Source: M30B80 sp965656935
Lineage (GTDB): Bacteria > Pseudomonadota > Alphaproteobacteria > Rhodobacterales > Rhodobacteraceae
Assembly: GCA_965656935.1 (NCBI GenBank)
Contig: CBFHMG010000001.1
Location: forward strand, 372,001-436,000
DNA: 64,000 nucleotides
Reading direction: 5' to 3'
The notes under the pieces are model-generated. The model searched no databases and was not told the origin of the DNA. It saw only the letters and a list, made by a program, of their open reading frames with translations. The translations under genes were made by a program, and so were the position numbers. Of this stretch, positions 1 through 9,383 are shown piece by piece (within the stretch, counting starts at the first letter, position 1; each line of letters opens with the position of its first letter).

Positions 1-97
1 CCGAGGGCGACAGTTTTACGATCAGGAAGATGATGAAACTGATGAACAGAAGCGTCGGTATCGCCAGCAGCAATCGGCGGATTGTAAAGGTCAGCAT
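1..97 (-). CDS. ABC transporter permease, N-terminus only (DppB/OppB type)
   Basis: Only the first 32 codons lie in the window; the gene runs off the left edge. The visible residues begin MLTFTIRRLLLAIPTLLF and continue as one hydrophobic helix, the usual N-terminus of the DppB/OppB inner-membrane permease of peptide ABC importers. The ATG at 97 is preceded by a GAGG Shine-Dalgarno. It is co-directional with, and 97 nt downstream of, the binding-protein gene, so it is inferred to be the first permease of that transporter; the second permease should lie outside the window. Confidence 0.8.
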   Translation of the reverse strand, partial: MLTFTIRRLLLAIPTLLFISFIIFLIVKLSPS

Positions 98-148
98 GGG
101 GCGGCGCCTCGGTTCATCAGTTTGCTATTCGGGAAATCGGGGGAAGAC

Positions 149-175
149 GGCACGCCCCCGCGACAGGGGCGCGCC
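149..175 (-). other. Intercistronic stem-loop between binding protein and permease genes
   Basis: A GC-rich inverted repeat (149-158 against 166-175, about ten pairs with one G-T wobble on the minus strand and a six-base loop) sits in the gap between the binding-protein stop and the permease start. It has no T-tract. Such hairpins commonly protect binding-protein mRNA from 3' decay so that this subunit is made in excess over the membrane parts. That role is inferred from position. Confidence 0.55.
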
Positions 176-194
176 AGAGATCAGGGTCGCGCGA

Positions 195-1913
195 TTACTC
201 GGTGCGATGCCAATCCATGATGTTCCACAGCTCGCTGTCCCAATCGGACATGCGGATGCCTGCCAGAGTATTGGCATGGGCGGAAACACCACCACGGTGG
301 ATCAGTGGGATGATCGAGTAGGACTGAACGAGCATGTCGTTCATCGCACGCGCCAGACGGCCACGCTCTTCGAGATCGGCAGTGCCGGCCATCTCGGCGA
401 TCAGGGCATCATATGCAGGGTCGCAGAAACGCTGCATGTTCGATCCCTGCCACTGGCTTTCAGGGCTCGGCCATTCCGAGCAGGCCCAGTTCGCCATATA
501 GGCCTGTGGGTCAACACCAGCGAAGTTGTTGGTGTACATTTCGACATCTGCAAAGAACTTCTGGAAGGTGTCTGGCGAAGCAGGATCACCACCGAAGAAG
601 ACAGATGCATCAATGTTGCGCAGTTCGGTGTCGATACCGATTTCGGACCACCACTGTTTTACCAGCGCTTGGGTGTCCTGACGGACGGCATTGGTCGAGG
701 TCTGGTAGAGAACGCTCAACGGTGTGCCATTTGCTTCACGGATGCCATCGCCATCGGTGTCCATATAGCCCGCTTCATCAAGCAGGGCATTGGCGGCTGC
801 GATGTCTTGTACGAGGCATGCGTCATTCGCGCTTGAGGCATAGAGCGCAGGCGCTGGAAGCACGTTACAGGTTGGCTGACCACCAGCACCATAACCGATC
901 TCAACCAGAAGCGCGCGGTCGATGGCCATCGACATGGCTTGTCCGATGATCGGGTCGGTCAGGAAGGGGTGTGGCCCACCTTCCGCTGTTGCGCGAAGAT
1001 CGCCCAATGCGGCATCAGGGTTGGTCTGGTTGAGATGCAAACGCTCGACCGAGGTGCCGAAGGCGGTCACAACAGTGCCAAGGCCTGCTGCTTCCATCTC
1101 GGAGAGAATGGTCGGGTCGATCTGGAGGTTCCACGCATAGTCGAACTCGCCGGTTTCAAGAACCGAACGGGCCGCCGCTGCTGCATCGCCGCCACCTTTG
1201 AAGGTCACAGAGGCGAAATAGGGACGATCAGGGAAACGGAAATTATCGTTTGCAACCAGTTCGATCACGTCATTTGGACGGAACTCGGAAACAACGAAAG
1301 GACCTGTGCCGATCGGGCCGAAATTGGCCTCGGTGCATTCAGGGGCACGCGCGCCAAGACAATCGGCGAATTGTGCGGCCTGAATGATCGGGCTCTCGGA
1401 GCCGACAAAGGCTGTGTAGGGGAAGGGGGTGGGGTTTTCGAAATTCACCCGCACCGTGCTGTCATCAATGGCTTCCACACTGGTCACACCATCGAAATAG
1501 CTGGCCTGCGCACAACCGCCTTCAGGATGGGTGCAGTATTCCCATGTGAAGATCAGGTCGGCAGGCGTCAAAGCGGTGCCATCCGACCATGTAACGCCCT
1601 CGGCGATTGTCCATGTGATGGAGGTCAGGTCTTCGGCAATGCCGCCATTTTCAACGGTCGGAATATCCGCAGCCAGCCAAGGCACCATGGTGCCGGACTC
1701 GTCGAAACGTGCCATCGACTCCAGAACCAGCGAGGCCGATTCAACTTCCTTGGTGCCACCCGACAGATAGGGGTTCAGCGTAGAAGGGGCTTGCCAATAG
1801 ATGATATTGAGATGTCCTGATGACCCGCGGGTCATGTGGCCATCGGCCATTGCCGCAAGCGGTGCCAGCGCAAGCGCTGCTGCCGTTCCGGCCAATAGAT
1901 GCTTCATTTTCAT
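195..1913 (-). CDS. Peptide ABC transporter substrate-binding protein (family 5)
   Basis: A 572-residue periplasmic binding protein of the DppA/OppA family (SBP_bac_5). The N-terminus starts MKMKHLLAGTAAALALAPLA and ends in an AMA-D type cleavage site, so it is exported by Sec. The mature part has typical family features such as NIIYWQAPSTLNPYL and TWSDGTALTPADLIFTWEY. The start at 1913 is chosen because AGGAGAG lies just upstream; a longer frame to 1940 has no such site. It follows dppF by 23 nt and precedes a permease gene in the same operon. The substrate is not determinable; neighbours encoding acyl-amino-acid hydrolases suggest peptides or N-acylated amino acids. Confidence 0.88.
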   Translation of the reverse strand: MKMKHLLAGTAAALALAPLAAMADGHMTRGSSGHLNIIYWQAPSTLNPYLSGGTKEVESASLVLESMARFDESGTMVPWLAADIPTVENGGIAEDLTSITWTIAEGVTWSDGTALTPADLIFTWEYCTHPEGGCAQASYFDGVTSVEAIDDSTVRVNFENPTPFPYTAFVGSESPIIQAAQFADCLGARAPECTEANFGPIGTGPFVVSEFRPNDVIELVANDNFRFPDRPYFASVTFKGGGDAAAAARSVLETGEFDYAWNLQIDPTILSEMEAAGLGTVVTAFGTSVERLHLNQTNPDAALGDLRATAEGGPHPFLTDPIIGQAMSMAIDRALLVEIGYGAGGQPTCNVLPAPALYASSANDACLVQDIAAANALLDEAGYMDTDGDGIREANGTPLSVLYQTSTNAVRQDTQALVKQWWSEIGIDTELRNIDASVFFGGDPASPDTFQKFFADVEMYTNNFAGVDPQAYMANWACSEWPSPESQWQGSNMQRFCDPAYDALIAEMAGTADLEERGRLARAMNDMLVQSYSIIPLIHRGGVSAHANTLAGIRMSDWDSELWNIMDWHRTE

Positions 1914-1936
1914 TTGGTACTCTCCTTGTTGGATGC

Positions 1937-2960
<1,024 letters not shown>

Positions 2961-2968
<8 letters not shown>

Positions 2969-3968
2969 TGCGCGGCGCCCCCTTTGCGGCATCCCAGAAA
3001 CAGGCCGCGTCATGTTCAGGGCCGACATCGATGCGTTTTGGGTTTTCGGTGGCGCAGCGATCAAAGGCGTTCGGGCAGCGGTCACGGAACGGGCAGCTAG
3101 AGGGGGCAGCACTCAGGATTGGCGGTTGGCCTTGGATCACCTGCAGGCGATCAGCGCGGTCCCCGCTCACACTTGGCACGGTCTCAAGCAGCATTCTGGT
3201 GTAGGGATGTTGCGGGTTGGCAAACAGCTCTTTCACAGGGCCCTGTTCAACGACCTGCCCGCCATACATCACCATGACGCGATCCGCGATGCCCGCGATC
3301 ACGCCCAGATCATGGGTGATCCAGACAATCGCCATACCCAGCTTTTGACGCAGGTCTTTCACCAGTTCCAGAATTTGCGCCTGAATCGTCACATCCAGCG
3401 CCGTTGTCGGCTCATCCGCGATCAGGACTTTGGGGTCGCAGGCCAAGGCAATCGCGATCATCACGCGTTGGCGCATACCGCCCGAGAATTGATGCGGGTA
3501 ATCCGCCAGCCTGCGATCCGCATCGGGAATGCCGACCAATTCCAGCAGCTCAATCGCGCGAATGCGGGCGGCGGCCTTGTTCATGCCCATATGTTTGCGC
3601 AGCGGCTCCATCACCTGAAAGCCCACATTGAACACAGGGTTGAGTGAGGTCATCGGGTCTTGGAACACAAAGCCGATCCTCGCGCCGCGAATGGCGCGCA
3701 ATTCGTCATCCGTGGCGGTCAGAAGGTCTTTGCCTTCAAAGATTACCTCACCATTCCGGATTTCTGCAGGTGGTGTTGGGAGCAGCTTGATCAGCGACAT
3801 CATGGTCACGGATTTGCCCGAACCAGATTCGCCCACCACCCCCAAAAGCTCCCCTGGTTTGAGGTGGAAGCTCACATCATTGACCGCGTGGACTTCTCCA
3901 CGTCGCGTTTTGAAAACGGTGTTCAGGCCCTTGACATCAAGGACTGAGGCGGTGCCTCGATCAAGCAT
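2961..3968 (-). CDS. dppD: Peptide ABC transporter ATP-binding protein (DppD/OppD type)
   Basis: A 335-residue ATPase subunit and first gene of the minus-strand transporter operon. It shows Walker A GESGSGKS, signature SGGMRQRVMIAIAL, Walker B VLIADEPTTALD, WITHDLGV, and a C-terminal oligopeptide domain with cysteines (CPFRDRCPNAFDRC). The start at 3968 is chosen because AAGGAG lies nine bases upstream; an ATG at 4004 is possible but lacks a site. Gene order ATPase-ATPase-binding protein-permease differs from the Escherichia coli dppABCDF order. Confidence 0.9.
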
Positions 3969-4090
3969 CAAACGACGCTCCTTACCCTGTTGCATGTCCG
4001 TCATCTCGGTCAGATGCGGATCATTATGCCCTTCACGCTATCACGGAAATTCGATCCCGCAAGACAGAATGCATCGCAGCCTGTTCTGAT

Positions 4091-4139
4091 TTTGATCAAA
4101 TGCTCAAATTCTACGCGCATATACTTGACGGTTGATCAA
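4091..4139. promoter_or_regulatory. Two TTGATCAA palindromes 40 bp apart, candidate operator
   Basis: The divergent region between dppD and the argE-like gene contains the perfect palindrome TTGATCAA twice, at 4092-4099 (extended to TTTGATCAAA) and 4132-4139. The 40-bp spacing is close to four helical turns, and a TTGACG lies just before the second copy. This would suit a dimeric regulator controlling both the importer and the hydrolases. The spacing inside each copy does not fit an FNR box. The role is inferred only. Confidence 0.4.
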
Positions 4140-4180
4140 TTCAGGCACAGGGTCAGCGTAACGCATCATCGGAGACGCCC

Positions 4181-5335
4181 ATGGCCACCGTTCTATCCGC
4201 GCGGGAACTGCTTGAAAAACTTGTATCTTTCCCCACCGTCAGCCGCGACAGCAACCTGCCTTTGATCGATTGGGTTGAGGAGTATCTTGGCACGCATGGC
4301 ATCCATTGCCAGCGCGACTATAACCTCGAAGGTAATAAGGCGAGCCTTTATGCCCATATTGGACCCGAGATTGACGGGGGCGTTATCCTGTCGGGGCATA
4401 CCGATGTTGTGCCCGTGGATGGGCAGGCTTGGGTCACGGACCCTTTCGCCGTCACGGAAAAAGACGGCAAGCTTTACGGGCGTGGCACATGCGATATGAA
4501 GGGGTTTGATGCCTTTGCGATCTGGGCCGCTGTGGAGGCGAAATCACGCGGCGTGTCGCGACCCATTCAGCTATGCCTGTCGCGCGACGAGGAAATCGGC
4601 TGCACAGGCGCGCCACCGATGATCGAACATATGCAGGGCCGCATTCCCCGCGCGAGCCTCGCCATTATTGGCGAGCCGACGGAAATGGGGATTGTGACAG
4701 GCCATAAGGGTGGCCTTGGGTTTGATCTGCATTTCAAGGGTTTCGAGGTGCATTCCTCACTGCAACACACGGGCGTCTCTGCGATCATGGAGGGGGCCAA
4801 GCTGATTGATTGGGCCAATCGCATGAATGATGAAAATCAGGCGAAGGCTGATCCTGAAAATGGCTATGAGCCGCCTTGGACCACACTGCATGTCGGGATG
4901 ATTGAAGGCGGCACAGCGCATAATATCACCGCCAAGGATTGCCAATTCGTCCTATCCGCACGCTGCATCCCGAACGAGTCGCTGGAAGAGTGGCGCGTCA
5001 AAATTCGCGCCGAGATTGCGCGCATCGAGGCGGGTATGAAGGCCATCCGCCCCGAGGCCGAGATTGTCGTGGATGAACGCTGGGAAGTGCCCGGATTGGT
5101 GGCCGAAGAAGATGGTGAGGCCGAAGGTCTCGTGCGCAAGCTCACAGGTCTGAATGCTCGAAATGTAGTCAGTTACGGGACAGAGGCGGGTCAATTTCAG
5201 GCAGCGGGCTATTCTTCTATTATCTGTGGTCCTGGAAATATTGCCCAAGCCCATCAACCCAACGAATATCTCAGCCTTGAGCAATTCGCGCTTGGTCAGC
5301 AATTCATGGACCGATTACTGGACACACTCGCCTGA
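4181..5335 (+). CDS. argE: Acetylornithine deacetylase-like M20 metallopeptidase
   Basis: A 384-residue cytoplasmic M20A hydrolase, expected to remove the acetyl group from N2-acetylornithine or a related N-acyl amino acid using two zinc ions. Metal and catalytic motifs are visible: SGHTDVVPVDG, YGRGTCDMKG, SRDEEIGCTG, a GEPTEMGIVTGHKG segment, and the C-terminal GPGNIAQAHQPNE with the last metal histidine. GGAGACGCCC precedes the ATG. The context (peptide importer opposite, two acyl-amino-acid amidohydrolases downstream) points to catabolic deacylation rather than arginine synthesis, so the symbol indicates family, not proven pathway. Confidence 0.82.
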   Translation: MATVLSARELLEKLVSFPTVSRDSNLPLIDWVEEYLGTHGIHCQRDYNLEGNKASLYAHIGPEIDGGVILSGHTDVVPVDGQAWVTDPFAVTEKDGKLYGRGTCDMKGFDAFAIWAAVEAKSRGVSRPIQLCLSRDEEIGCTGAPPMIEHMQGRIPRASLAIIGEPTEMGIVTGHKGGLGFDLHFKGFEVHSSLQHTGVSAIMEGAKLIDWANRMNDENQAKADPENGYEPPWTTLHVGMIEGGTAHNITAKDCQFVLSARCIPNESLEEWRVKIRAEIARIEAGMKAIRPEAEIVVDERWEVPGLVAEEDGEAEGLVRKLTGLNARNVVSYGTEAGQFQAAGYSSIICGPGNIAQAHQPNEYLSLEQFALGQQFMDRLLDTLA

Positions 5336-5352
5336 AGGAGCAGTGACACAAG

Positions 5353-6519
5353 ATGCCCGTCAAAAACCGCCTCGCCGAAATGGCCTCCGAGATAACCGAG
5401 TGGCGCCAGCATCTGCACCGCAACCCTGAGCTGATGTATGAGGTCCATAAAACGGCCGCTTTCGTGGCCGAAAAGCTGCGCGCCTTTGGCTGTGACGAGG
5501 TTGTGGAAGGTATCGGGCGCACGGGTGTGGTGGGCGTGATCCATGGCAAATCCAAAGGGTCTGGCCGCGTGGTTGGCCTGCGCGCGGATATGGATGCGCT
5601 GCCCATTCATGAGGAAACAGGCCTTGAATATGCCTCACAGGTCGAAGGCTCCATGCATGCCTGTGGCCATGACGGGCATACCTCGATGTTGTTGGGCGCT
5701 GCCAAATACATGGCCGAGACCCGCAATTTCGATGGCTCGGTTGTGCTGATTTTCCAACCTGCCGAAGAAGGCGGGGCAGGGGCCAAGGCAATGATAGATG
5801 ACGGCTTGATGGACCGTTTCGGCGTGCAGGAGGTCTATGGGCTGCATAACGAACCGGGAATTCCGGTTGGCACCATGGTGACTTGCCCCGGCCCGCTTCT
5901 TGCGTCCTCGGATGAGTTCGAAATCAAGGTGACGGGTGTGGGCGGCCATGCCGCTGAGCCGCATCGCACAGTTGATACCACGCTTGTTGCTGCACAAATT
6001 GTGGTCAGCCTCCATTCCATCGTGTCGCGCAATATCGACCCGCTCCGCTCGGTCGTGCTGACGGTTGGCACCTTCAGCACTGATTCAGGGGCCTCGAATG
6101 TCATTGCGCACACGGCTGTGATGGAAGGCACTGTGCGCTGCCTTGACGAGGGGGATCGCGCCGTGGCCGAGGCGCGCGTGCGCCGCGTGGCCGAGGATAC
6201 GGCCAGCGCCTTTGGTGCGCAGGCCGAGGTGATCTGGATGCCGGGCTATCCCGTGACAGTCAACACACCCGAAGGCGTTGAGCGTGCCGTCGATGCCGCC
6301 CGCGCGGTCATGCAGCATGTCGATGGCAATTCCCTGCCGATCATGCCATCCGAGGATTTCTCATATATGTTGCAAGAGCGTCCCGGCGCGTATCTCTTTA
6401 TTGGCAATGGGGATAGCGCCATGTGCCACCACCCGAAATACAACTTCAATGATGATATCATCCCCTATGGGTCCAGCTTTTTCGCCGAATTGGTGGAACG
6501 CCGGATGCCATCGGCCTGA
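5353..6519 (+). CDS. M20D amidohydrolase (hippurate hydrolase type), first paralogue
   Basis: A 388-residue amidohydrolase of the M20D group that cleaves N-acyl amino acids (hippurate, IAA-amino acid or N-acetyl amino acid hydrolases). Motifs: LRADMDALPIHEETG, HACGHDGHT with the metal cysteine and histidines, FQPAEEGGAGAK, GLHNEPG, GGHAAEPH, SEDFSYML and a late histidine in MCHHPKYNFND. It starts 17 nt after the argE-like gene, with GAAGGAG upstream, so they are co-transcribed. Compared with the next gene it has HNEPG instead of the usual HNWPG and MPSEDF instead of MGGEDF, which suggests a different substrate. Exact substrate unknown. Confidence 0.85.
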   Translation: MPVKNRLAEMASEITEWRQHLHRNPELMYEVHKTAAFVAEKLRAFGCDEVVEGIGRTGVVGVIHGKSKGSGRVVGLRADMDALPIHEETGLEYASQVEGSMHACGHDGHTSMLLGAAKYMAETRNFDGSVVLIFQPAEEGGAGAKAMIDDGLMDRFGVQEVYGLHNEPGIPVGTMVTCPGPLLASSDEFEIKVTGVGGHAAEPHRTVDTTLVAAQIVVSLHSIVSRNIDPLRSVVLTVGTFSTDSGASNVIAHTAVMEGTVRCLDEGDRAVAEARVRRVAEDTASAFGAQAEVIWMPGYPVTVNTPEGVERAVDAARAVMQHVDGNSLPIMPSEDFSYMLQERPGAYLFIGNGDSAMCHHPKYNFNDDIIPYGSSFFAELVERRMPSA

Positions 6520-6546
6520 CCCTTCCCACCGACAGGAGAGACCCCC

Positions 6547-7710
6547 ATGCCCGTCAAGAACCGCTTTGCCGAATTGCTGCCCGAGATCACCGAATGGCGC
6601 CGCGATTTGCATGAAAACCCCGAAATCCTATTCGAGACCCATCGCACCTCGGCCATTGTGGCAGACAAGCTCAAAGCCTTTGGCTGTGACGAGATCGTGA
6701 CAGGGATCGGGCGGACAGGCGTTGTGGCCATCATCAATGGCAAGACCAATAAATCGGGCAAAACCATCGGTCTGCGCGCCGATATGGATGCGCTGCCGAT
6801 CCATGAGGAAACGGGGTTGGACTATGCCTCTAAAACCGATGGCGCGATGCATGCCTGCGGCCATGACGGCCATACCGCCATGCTGCTGGGGGCTGCGAAA
6901 TATCTGGCCGAGACGCGCAATTTTGATGGCAGGGTCGCCGTGATCTTCCAGCCCGCCGAAGAGGGCGGCGGCGGCGGTCGCGAGATGGTCGAAGACGGCA
7001 TGATGGAGACCTTCAAGATCGACGAGGTCTACGGGATGCATAATTGGCCCGGATTGCCGACAGGACAATTCGCGATCCGCTCAGGCCCGTTTTTCGCAGC
7101 CGCCGATCAATTCGATATCTATGTGACGGGTCTGGGTGGCCATGCCGCCAAGCCGCAAGAGACGATCGATACCACGGTCGTGGCCTCCCATATCGTGATT
7201 GCGCTTCAGTCCATCGCCAGCCGCAATCTGGACCCTGTGAAGCAGCTTGTCGTTTCGGTCACAGGCTTTGCCACGGGCTCCATGGCGCATAACGTGATCC
7301 CCGAGACTGTGCATCTCAAAGGCACCGTGCGCACCATGGATGCGGATGTGCAGGACATGGCTGAAAAGCGCCTCAAGGAGATTGCCGAAGGCACAGCCGC
7401 GATGATGGGCGGCAAGGCCGAGGTGGATTACCGCCGCGGCTATCCTGTGATGGTCAATGCCGACGCCCAAACAGAATTCGCAGCCGAGATTGCCAGATCG
7501 GTCTCAGGCAGTTGCGAAGATGCGCCATTGGTGATGGGCGGCGAAGATTTCGCCTTCTTGGCCAATGCGCGTCCGGGCGCTTATATCCTTGTGGGCAATG
7601 GCGACACGGCGATGGTCCATCACCCCAAGTATAACTTCAATGATGAAGCGATCCCTGCGGGCTGTTCTTGGTGGGCCGAGATCGTCGAGAAACGCCTGCC
7701 AGCTGCGTAA
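6547..7710 (+). CDS. M20D amidohydrolase (hippurate hydrolase type), second paralogue
   Basis: A 387-residue paralogue of the preceding gene; by eye more than half of the residues are identical along the full length, including the shared start MPVKNR and the stretch CGHDGHT. It retains HACGHDGHT, FQPAEEGG, the canonical GMHNWPGLPTG, MGGEDFAFL and VHHPKYNFNDE. In the dimerisation region it reads GGHAAKPQ where the first copy has GGHAAEPH. The gap to the first copy is 27 nt with AGGAGAG before the ATG. Tandem duplication followed by divergence of the substrate pocket is the likely history. Confidence 0.85.
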   Translation: MPVKNRFAELLPEITEWRRDLHENPEILFETHRTSAIVADKLKAFGCDEIVTGIGRTGVVAIINGKTNKSGKTIGLRADMDALPIHEETGLDYASKTDGAMHACGHDGHTAMLLGAAKYLAETRNFDGRVAVIFQPAEEGGGGGREMVEDGMMETFKIDEVYGMHNWPGLPTGQFAIRSGPFFAAADQFDIYVTGLGGHAAKPQETIDTTVVASHIVIALQSIASRNLDPVKQLVVSVTGFATGSMAHNVIPETVHLKGTVRTMDADVQDMAEKRLKEIAEGTAAMMGGKAEVDYRRGYPVMVNADAQTEFAAEIARSVSGSCEDAPLVMGGEDFAFLANARPGAYILVGNGDTAMVHHPKYNFNDEAIPAGCSWWAEIVEKRLPAA

Positions 7711-7721
7711 AGGAAATTAAG

Positions 7722-8318
7722 ATGTGGGAAGATCGTTACGCCGCCGAGGATGGGTTCCTGTTCGGGCGCGCGCCAGCCGCATTCCTTGCTGAAAACCCGT
7801 GGCTGACGCAAGGCGCCGAAAGCGCGCTTTGCGTGGCCGATGGCGAAGGGCGCAACAGTGTCTGGATCGCGGGTCAGGGGCTTGATGTCACCAGCTTTGA
7901 TCTTTCATCCACCGCTGTCGCCCGCGCCAATGGGCTGGCCGCTGAGCTTGGGGTGTCGCTTAACGCCCATGTCTCGGATTGGGAGGCATGGGACTGGTCG
8001 CGCCAATTCGATATGGTTGTGGCGATCTTTATTCAATTCGTGGGCCCTGAGGGCCGCGCCCGTCAATTCGAGACGCTGAAACAGGCCGTTCGTCCGGGGG
8101 GACGGATTGTTATGCATGGCTATACGCCTGAGCAGATTGAGCTTGGCACAGGCGGCCCACCCTCGGCGGCCAATATGTATACGCCCCAGATGCTTGCGCA
8201 GGCTTTTGATGGATGGAAGATCGAACGCTTGGCCGCTTATGAGCGCGAGGTGCAAGAAGGCCGTGGCCATTCCGGACGCTCGGCCCTGATTGATTTGGTC
8301 GCGCGTAAACCTGAATAG
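7722..8318 (+). CDS. Class I SAM-dependent methyltransferase
   Basis: A 198-residue methyltransferase-fold protein beginning MWEDRYAAEDGFLFGRAP, a start shared with TehB-like and thiol/tellurite methyltransferase-like proteins. The SAM-binding loop is ALCVADGEGRNSVWIAGQG, followed by TSFDLSSTAV. The ATG at 7722 has AAGGAA upstream and lies 11 nt after the second amidohydrolase, so it probably belongs to that operon. Its end is only 4 nt from the convergent moaA stop, without a clear terminator between them. Substrate unknown. Confidence 0.78.
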   Translation: MWEDRYAAEDGFLFGRAPAAFLAENPWLTQGAESALCVADGEGRNSVWIAGQGLDVTSFDLSSTAVARANGLAAELGVSLNAHVSDWEAWDWSRQFDMVVAIFIQFVGPEGRARQFETLKQAVRPGGRIVMHGYTPEQIELGTGGPPSAANMYTPQMLAQAFDGWKIERLAAYEREVQEGRGHSGRSALIDLVARKPE

Positions 8319-8322
8319 GGTG

Positions 8323-9336
8323 TTAGCCGCCCGTATGGCTCATATGCCGTGATACCTGGCCATCCACCGTCTGGCGGGAATAGTCGAAATCATGGCCTTT
8401 GGGCTTGCGGGTGATCGCATCACGGATCGCGGTCTCAAGCACTGCATTGTCGCTTGAGGCCCGCAATGGCGCGCGCAGGTCGGCCATATCCTCTTGTCCC
8501 AAACACATATACAGCTCGCCCGTGCAGGTCAGGCGCACACGATTGCAGCTTTCGCAGAAGTTATGCGACAGCGGCGTGATAAAGCCGATTTTTTGCCCGC
8601 TTTCTTGAAGCTGTACATAGCGCGCAGGCCCGCCCGTGCGTTCGGCCAGATCAATCAGGGTGAATTTCTCGGCCAGTCTTGCGCGCAGATCATTGAGTGA
8701 CCAATATTGATCAAGACGGTCCTCATTGCCCAAATCCCCCATTGGCATCACTTCGATGAAGGTCAGGTCCATCTCTTCGCGCGCGCACCACTCTTGCAGG
8801 GTGAACAGCTCGTCTTCGTTGAACCCTTTCAGGGCAACCGCATTGATCTTGATCTTGAGGCCAGCAGCCTTGGCAGCCTTGATCCCCTCCAGCACTTGGG
8901 GCAGCCGCCCCCATCGGGTGATCTCGGCGAATTTCGTGTCGTCCAATGTATCAAGCGAGACATTCACCCGCCGCACACCCGCCGCGTAAAGCTGCTCGGC
9001 AAAGCGGCCAAGCTGGCTGCCATTGGTGGTCAGCGTCAACTCCTCCAAAGCGCCTGATTTCACATGCTCGCCCATGGCCTCGAAGAAGGTCATGATATCG
9101 CGGCGGACCAAAGGCTCACCCCCCGTGATACGCAGCTTTTTGACGCCCATATTGATGAAGGTGGAACACATGCGGTCCAGCTCCTCCAGCGTCAGAAGCT
9201 CCTTCTTGGGCAGGAAGGTCATGTTCTCGGACATGCAATACACACAGCGGAAATCGCAGCGGTCAGTGACCGAGACACGCAGATAGGAAATCGCGCGCGC
9301 AAAGGGATCGATAAGTGGAGGCGTGGTCGTGCTCAT
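8323..9336 (-). CDS. moaA: GTP 3',8-cyclase MoaA (molybdenum cofactor synthesis)
   Basis: A 337-residue radical-SAM enzyme that rearranges GTP to 3',8-cyclo-7,8-dihydro-GTP in the first step of molybdopterin synthesis. The radical-SAM cluster motif is in TDRCDFRCVYCMSENM (CxxxCxxC), followed by TGGEPLVRRDI. The second 4Fe-4S cluster uses CESCNRVRLTCTGELYMC (Cx2Cx13C), and the chain ends in the essential double glycine (HMSHTGG). All diagnostic residues are present. It is transcribed away from DUF3422 with 47 nt between; no other moa gene is in the window. Confidence 0.96.
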   Translation of the reverse strand: MSTTTPPLIDPFARAISYLRVSVTDRCDFRCVYCMSENMTFLPKKELLTLEELDRMCSTFINMGVKKLRITGGEPLVRRDIMTFFEAMGEHVKSGALEELTLTTNGSQLGRFAEQLYAAGVRRVNVSLDTLDDTKFAEITRWGRLPQVLEGIKAAKAAGLKIKINAVALKGFNEDELFTLQEWCAREEMDLTFIEVMPMGDLGNEDRLDQYWSLNDLRARLAEKFTLIDLAERTGGPARYVQLQESGQKIGFITPLSHNFCESCNRVRLTCTGELYMCLGQEDMADLRAPLRASSDNAVLETAIRDAITRKPKGHDFDYSRQTVDGQVSRHMSHTGG

Positions 9337-9383
9337 GACGGAAACCTAGTGGGCCTAAGACAGCGCCGCAAGGCCTGTCCTTG

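Noticed and set aside
4092..4139. FNR box reading of the TTGATCAA sites
   Set aside because: The half-sites are directly joined or five bases apart, not four apart as needed for FNR.
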